Positions 59,921-64,000 of a stretch of DNA of 64,000 bases are shown here, piece after piece. Position numbers and translations under genes: made by a program. The stretch is from Paenibacillus peoriae. GTDB lineage: Bacteria > Bacillota > Bacilli > Paenibacillales > Paenibacillaceae. The stretch is from the NCBI RefSeq assembly GCF_022531965.1, contig NZ_CP092831.1, forward strand, positions 710,001 to 774,000, written 5' to 3'. The notes beneath the pieces were generated by a model, which saw only the letters and a list, made by a program, of their open reading frames with translations, searched no databases and was not told the DNA's origin. Position 1 is the stretch's first letter. Each line of letters begins with the position of its first letter.

Positions 59921-61621
59921 GTGTGGCAGGTCATCGGAACTCATATACCCAAATGGAACGTATGGATAGAAGCTGTCTTTTTGTTCATCATACCTTTGAT
60001 TATTTTTCTGACGGTACGACAAATTAAAGCGATGGATGGTCGAGAGAGCAGACGTATGGAACGATTAAAGCTTCTAGAAGAAGAAGACCGTTCGGAGCAG
60101 GCAGATCGCAACCCGTCTGTAAGTGAGGCAGAGAAGGAAAAGGGAACCTTTACCGAAGATTATGAGGCGAATATAGAAAAAGTCAGACAAGCCGTCGCGG
60201 ATATGGCAGATGTGAACGAACGATCTATTTTCCTGGGAAAACTGAACGCTGTAGGTACACTTTTTTTTGTGGATGGATTAACAGACAAGGTTGGCATGGA
60301 TCAGAACATTTTAAAGCCACTGATGGATTGGGGCAGTTCAGGACAAGGCGGGGAGGATCTTCCGAGAGGAAAAGAGCTTCGGGATATGTTTATTCGTCAG
60401 GTCATGCTGGTATCGGAGACAGAGTATACGTTAGAGGTGCAGTTCTCCTTGCAAAAGGTGCTGTTCGGTTCTGTCATACTTATAATTCAGGGCATACCCG
60501 GCGCTTTTGTGCTGGGTACACCCAAAGGGAATACACGAGGGGTGGAGGACCCGATATCGGAATCGGTGCTGCGAGGACCGCGAGTCGGTTTTACCGAGAC
60601 CCTCAGCGATAATACGGCAATGCTGCGCAGACATGGAGAAAGTACGGAACTGGCCATGTCGTCCTTCAAAGTTGGAAAAAGAGTGGAGAAGCAGTTGATG
60701 GTGGTGTATTTCAGAGACATTGCCGACCCGGAGCTTGTGGATGAGGTGAAGCGGCGGGTCCAAACCATTGATATGGATGAGGTATTGGAGTCGGGCTATG
60801 TGGAGCAGCTTATTGAGGATAATTTTCTTAGCCCCTTTCTGCAAATTCAAAATACGGAGAGACCGGATCGGGTCATGGCTGCATTGCTGGAGGGACGTGT
60901 GGCGATTCTGCTGGACGGTACACCTTTTGCGCTTCTTATGCCTGTAACGTATGGGATGATGCTCCAGTCCCCCGAAGATTATTATGAACGATGGATACCG
61001 GGTTCGCTTATACGATTCCTTCGTTTTATGGCAACTTTCATATCGTTGTTCGCCCCGGCGCTCTATATCTCCTTTATCTCGTTTCATCCCGGATTGATTC
61101 CAACCAAGCTGGTCATTTCCATTATCAGTGCGAGACAAGGGGTTCCGTTTTCGACGCTGGTTGAGGCCCTGATTATGGAGATTTCTATCGAAATTTTACG
61201 TGAGGCGGGACTTCGGCTCCCCAAACCCATCGGTCCAGCGATGGGCATCGTTGGCGGTTTGATTATTGGACAGGCCGCTGTTAACGCCGGGATTGTAAGC
61301 CCGATTCTCGTAATTGTGGTGGCCGTTACAGCGATTTCTTCCTTTTCAGCCCCTGTATACAGCGCTGGGATTTCCATGCGTGTCATGCGCTTTGGAGCCA
61401 TGTTTACGGCGGCCACCTTCGGGTTGTATGGCGTAATCATGTTTTTCCTAATGCTGAGTATTCATATGGTTAAATTACACAGCTTCGGTGTGCCGTTCCT
61501 GAGTCTAACGGTCCCCCGTTCGTTGAAGGACTGGAAAGATTACTTCATACGAGCACCGCTGCAATTTATGAAAAATAGACCCATTCTTTTGAAGCATAAA
61601 GACCCTAAGCGACAAGGATGA
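59921..61621 (+). CDS. gerA: germinant receptor GerA subunit (cluster 2)
   Basis: The 566-residue protein starts on GTG 59921, 7 bases after AAGGAGG. One N-terminal membrane segment (residues 13-32), a cytosolic domain with a charged linker (RERSEQAD type), LRGPRVGFTETLSDNTAMLR and ILLDGTPFALLMPVTYGM, and C-terminal membrane segments with RLPKPIGPAMGIVGGLIIGQ define the family. It is a clear paralogue of the cluster 1 subunit; SPEDYYERWIPGSL and the ESGYVEQLIEDN motif are shared. gerB follows after 22 bases. Confidence 0.92.
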   Translation: MWQVIGTHIPKWNVWIEAVFLFIIPLIIFLTVRQIKAMDGRESRRMERLKLLEEEDRSEQADRNPSVSEAEKEKGTFTEDYEANIEKVRQAVADMADVNERSIFLGKLNAVGTLFFVDGLTDKVGMDQNILKPLMDWGSSGQGGEDLPRGKELRDMFIRQVMLVSETEYTLEVQFSLQKVLFGSVILIIQGIPGAFVLGTPKGNTRGVEDPISESVLRGPRVGFTETLSDNTAMLRRHGESTELAMSSFKVGKRVEKQLMVVYFRDIADPELVDEVKRRVQTIDMDEVLESGYVEQLIEDNFLSPFLQIQNTERPDRVMAALLEGRVAILLDGTPFALLMPVTYGMMLQSPEDYYERWIPGSLIRFLRFMATFISLFAPALYISFISFHPGLIPTKLVISIISARQGVPFSTLVEALIMEISIEILREAGLRLPKPIGPAMGIVGGLIIGQAAVNAGIVSPILVIVVAVTAISSFSAPVYSAGISMRVMRFGAMFTAATFGLYGVIMFFLMLSIHMVKLHSFGVPFLSLTVPRSLKDWKDYFIRAPLQFMKNRPILLKHKDPKRQG

Positions 61622-61643
61622 GCTCAACACAGGAGGGAGCAAG

Positions 61644-62738
61644 ATGGCCCGTGGGAAAAAAGCGGATAAAATTACAACGTTGCAGACAACGGCAATTGTG
61701 GTTTCCTTTATGCTGGCTGCCGGGTTGCTTACCCTTCCCAGAGTAGCAACTGAAGTTGCAAAAACACCGGATGCGTGGATATCTGTCATTTTAGCAGGGG
61801 GGGGCACTTTCCTGCTCGGATGGATTATGATCAAACTAAGTTCAAGGTTTCCAGAAAGTACCTTTTACCAGTATGTTCAGCGGATAACAGGCAAAGTCAT
61901 TGGCAAAGGGATTGGTATGCTGATTGTTATTTATTTTGTTTGTATAGCCGCATTTGAAATCCGATCTGTGGAGGAAGTAACGTCGTTCTTTCTGCTTGAA
62001 GGCACTCCGGCGTGGGCAATTTCAGCACCTTTTATGTGGCTCTCTCTGTACCTATGCATGGGAGGAGTAAGCTCGTTAGGGAAAATATGCCAATTAATAT
62101 TCCCGATTACGACGGCTATCTTTTTGTTGATATGCTTGCTGAGTTTAAATATTTTCGAATTGAATAATTTGCGTCCTGTCTTGTCGGAGGGGGTGATGCC
62201 AGTGGTTAGAACGCTCAAGACTACAATCCTGACATTAACGGGGACAGAGTCCTTGCTGATTATTTTTTGTCGGATGGAAAAACCCGAGAAAGCAACCAAG
62301 GCAATCGGACTGGCGATCGGGATCGCGGTCGCTTTTTATACAGCAACGCTGATCCTGTGCATTGGCGCTTTTTCGTTCGAAGGAGTCTTGAGCAGAACCT
62401 GGCCATTTTTAGATTTGGCTCGCAGTTTTGAAGTGGAGTACCTGTTATTGGAACGGTTCGAATCCTTGTTGTTGACCATTTGGATCATGCAAATTTTTTC
62501 CACATTTAGTATTGCTTTTTATTGCGCTTCGCTCGGAGTTTCTCAAATTTTGAATAGCTCTTATTCCAAGACGCTGTTCATTTTGCTTCCGATCATCTAC
62601 TTCCTATCCCAAATTCCCAAAAATCTGAATGAGTTATTTTCTTTTGGAACGATCCTGGGGAATGGAGCTTTTGTTTTATTCGCTCTGCTTCCACTGCCAC
62701 TTCTGCTTATTTCTCGCTGGAGGAAGGTGCGGTCATGA
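61644..62738 (+). CDS. gerB: germinant receptor GerAB/ArcD-type membrane subunit (cluster 2)
   Basis: The 364-residue protein has ten predicted membrane segments with the GerB motifs (ITTLQTTAIVVSFMLAAGLL, STFYQYVQRITGKVIGK, FFLLEGTPAWAI, LARSFEVEYLLLERFE). It aligns with the cluster 1 subunit from end to end. It is thought to bind the germinant. AGGAGGG ribosome binding site, and the stop codon overlaps the gerC start (ATGA). Confidence 0.91.
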   Translation: MARGKKADKITTLQTTAIVVSFMLAAGLLTLPRVATEVAKTPDAWISVILAGGGTFLLGWIMIKLSSRFPESTFYQYVQRITGKVIGKGIGMLIVIYFVCIAAFEIRSVEEVTSFFLLEGTPAWAISAPFMWLSLYLCMGGVSSLGKICQLIFPITTAIFLLICLLSLNIFELNNLRPVLSEGVMPVVRTLKTTILTLTGTESLLIIFCRMEKPEKATKAIGLAIGIAVAFYTATLILCIGAFSFEGVLSRTWPFLDLARSFEVEYLLLERFESLLLTIWIMQIFSTFSIAFYCASLGVSQILNSSYSKTLFILLPIIYFLSQIPKNLNELFSFGTILGNGAFVLFALLPLPLLLISRWRKVRS

Positions 62739-63934
62739 TGAGGGCACGGTCGGGATTACTCGGAATGACCGCACTCCTAGTATGTTGTACACTTTCAGGT
62801 TGTTGGAGCAGCTCGCCGGTGGAGGATCTAAATCTGATGACAGGTATTGCTATGGATGTAGAGGCAGAATCTTCGCAAGAAGAGCAAATTAATCGAAAAG
62901 GAGGAGATTATCCAAAAAAAGAGTTAATCACTGGAACCTTCCAATTTGTCATCCCAGAGGAAAGCGGAGGCTCCAATAGCTCCTCCCCGCAAGCTAAAAA
63001 ATTTTTTAATATTACGGAAACGGGGGATTCCGTTTTTGAAATGCTCAGAGAAATTTCATTGCGGACCAATCGACCTCCCATCGGGCAACATTTGAAAACG
63101 ATTATTATCAGCTCCAGTCTGCTTCGCAAGATTCCGTTGTATGAGCTGCTGGACTTTTTCTTGGGGGATAATGACATTCGGCCCAGCGTACAGCTACTGA
63201 TTAGTACAGACAAGGCGGGGAATGCGCTTCAGGAGAAAATTCCTGGTCAGATTCCTGCTTATATATTAAAGGATATATTCCAAAACCGTAAACGGAACGC
63301 GCGGTTGATAAAGCCCATGGCTTTGGCTAAAGTGATCGGACCCATGAAGGGTGAAAGAAGCTTTATATTACCTAATGTCATTACGGCGGAGAATGAAATC
63401 AAGCTCGCAGGTGCGGGAATCATCAAGGGAAAGACACAAACCTACGGTGGTTATCTGAATGAGTCGGAGGTCGAGGGTCTTATGTGGATCAAAGGCCAAT
63501 TGGATGGAGGCGTGCTGAAAAGCAGCGATCCGAAAACCGGTAAAAATATAGCATATGAGATCAAAGCGGTGAAAAGCAAGATCAAGGCCATCGTTCAGGG
63601 GGATGACATTTCCTTTCAGGTAAAAATGACCTCAGAGGGACGCATTTCGGAGGTGCATATAAAGAATGAAAATTTGCGTAGCAACAATGTGCTTGGACAA
63701 GAAGAGAGTCTCTTTCAGGAGAAAGTGAATTCATTAGCTGAACAAACGTTAGCTAAAATGCAAAAGCTGAAGGTTGACGTCGGAGGTTTCGGAGAGGCCT
63801 TGAGGATTCAGCATCCTAAAGTTTGGCGTAAGGTCAAAGAGGATTGGGATACCACTTTTAGTACCATTCCTGTACGGTTTAGCACAGATATCCATATTGA
63901 AGATTACGGCTCTTCGATTACGACGGCAGACTAG
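62735..63934 (+). CDS. gerC: germinant receptor lipoprotein, Ger(x)C family (cluster 2)
   Basis: The 399-residue lipoprotein has a lipobox LSGC (Cys24). Ger(x)C motifs are TGDSVFEMLREISLRTNRPP, GQHLKTIIISSSLLRKIPL, GAGIIKGKTQTYGGYLNESE and the C-terminal IQHPKVWRKVKEDWD. It completes receptor cluster 2. The start is coupled to gerB by a 4-base overlap. A strong terminator follows at 63955. Confidence 0.91.
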   Translation: MMRARSGLLGMTALLVCCTLSGCWSSSPVEDLNLMTGIAMDVEAESSQEEQINRKGGDYPKKELITGTFQFVIPEESGGSNSSSPQAKKFFNITETGDSVFEMLREISLRTNRPPIGQHLKTIIISSSLLRKIPLYELLDFFLGDNDIRPSVQLLISTDKAGNALQEKIPGQIPAYILKDIFQNRKRNARLIKPMALAKVIGPMKGERSFILPNVITAENEIKLAGAGIIKGKTQTYGGYLNESEVEGLMWIKGQLDGGVLKSSDPKTGKNIAYEIKAVKSKIKAIVQGDDISFQVKMTSEGRISEVHIKNENLRSNNVLGQEESLFQEKVNSLAEQTLAKMQKLKVDVGGFGEALRIQHPKVWRKVKEDWDTTFSTIPVRFSTDIHIEDYGSSITTAD

Positions 63935-63954
63935 TTTGCACGTACTTATTTTAG

Positions 63955-64000
63955 AAAAACCTTCAATACCACGAATCTACGTGACGTTGAAGGTTTTTTA
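63955..64000 (+). terminator. rho-independent terminator
   Basis: AAAAACCTTCAA and TTGAAGGTTTTT form a 12-bp stem with an internal ACGT-type inner stem and end in a T run. It ends the second ger operon. Confidence 0.8.

Overview
The window reads like a chromosomal segment of a Gram-positive, endospore-forming soil bacterium, most likely Paenibacillus. Two complete gerA-gerB-gerC germinant-receptor operons, a BclB-type collagen-like exosporium protein, an S-layer-homology (SLH) surface protein, an AiiA-type lactonase and many plant-sugar enzymes point that way, as do moderate GC and strong AGGAGG-type ribosome binding sites. I saw no rRNA, tRNA, CRISPR array or intact mobile element.

Layout. 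1-2230 is decayed DNA: a broken gene (506-1532), terminators, tiny ORFs and one copy of a 52-bp repeat found again near 12.45 kb. 2235-6835 is a self-contained regulon: a TetR regulator divergent in function from, but on the same strand as, an operon of AHL lactonase, DHA2-type MFS transporter, amidase and a 63-aa GatC-like protein. Four copies of CGGACAnnnTGTCCG mark both promoters. 6840-7850 holds an IS3-family remnant. 7852-10424 encodes two secreted hydrolases, a penicillin-binding/beta-lactamase-like serine hydrolase and an erythromycin-esterase-like protein. 10.7-12.7 kb is remnants plus a DinB-like gene. 12753-16663 is a sucrose locus (LacI regulator, LacY/CscB-type permease, GH32 hydrolase) with a near-perfect promoter and LacI-type operator.

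17.3-32.6 kb holds a MarR regulator, a BASS transporter, an AraC regulator and a carbohydrate locus: a 1118-aa DUF5107-TPR protein, a cellulase-like protein and a GH35-like enzyme in one tight operon, then a secreted GH5 mannanase, a nucleotidase, a Nif3-like protein and a GH2 beta-galactosidase. 32.8-37.2 kb holds an ArsR-rhodanese/MFS pair, an MFS pseudogene before a maltose-type O-acetyltransferase, and a divergent XRE-cupin/LysE pair. 37.4-42.1 kb is a trehalose operon (treA-treP-treR) with two TreR-type palindromes and a cre-like site. 42.3-46.5 kb is an Agr-like LytTR/GHKL two-component system followed by a large secreted serine hydrolase.

46.5-63.9 kb is framed by the two ger operons in opposite orientations. 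Between them lie nirBD (assimilatory-type nitrite reductase) behind a perfect Fnr-type palindrome at a class II position, the BclB-like protein, a 1296-aa SLH protein with discoidin and Ig-like repeats, and a compact secreted tail-collar protein. Sugar import and breakdown, quorum quenching, nitrite reduction and spore surface/germination are the coherent themes.
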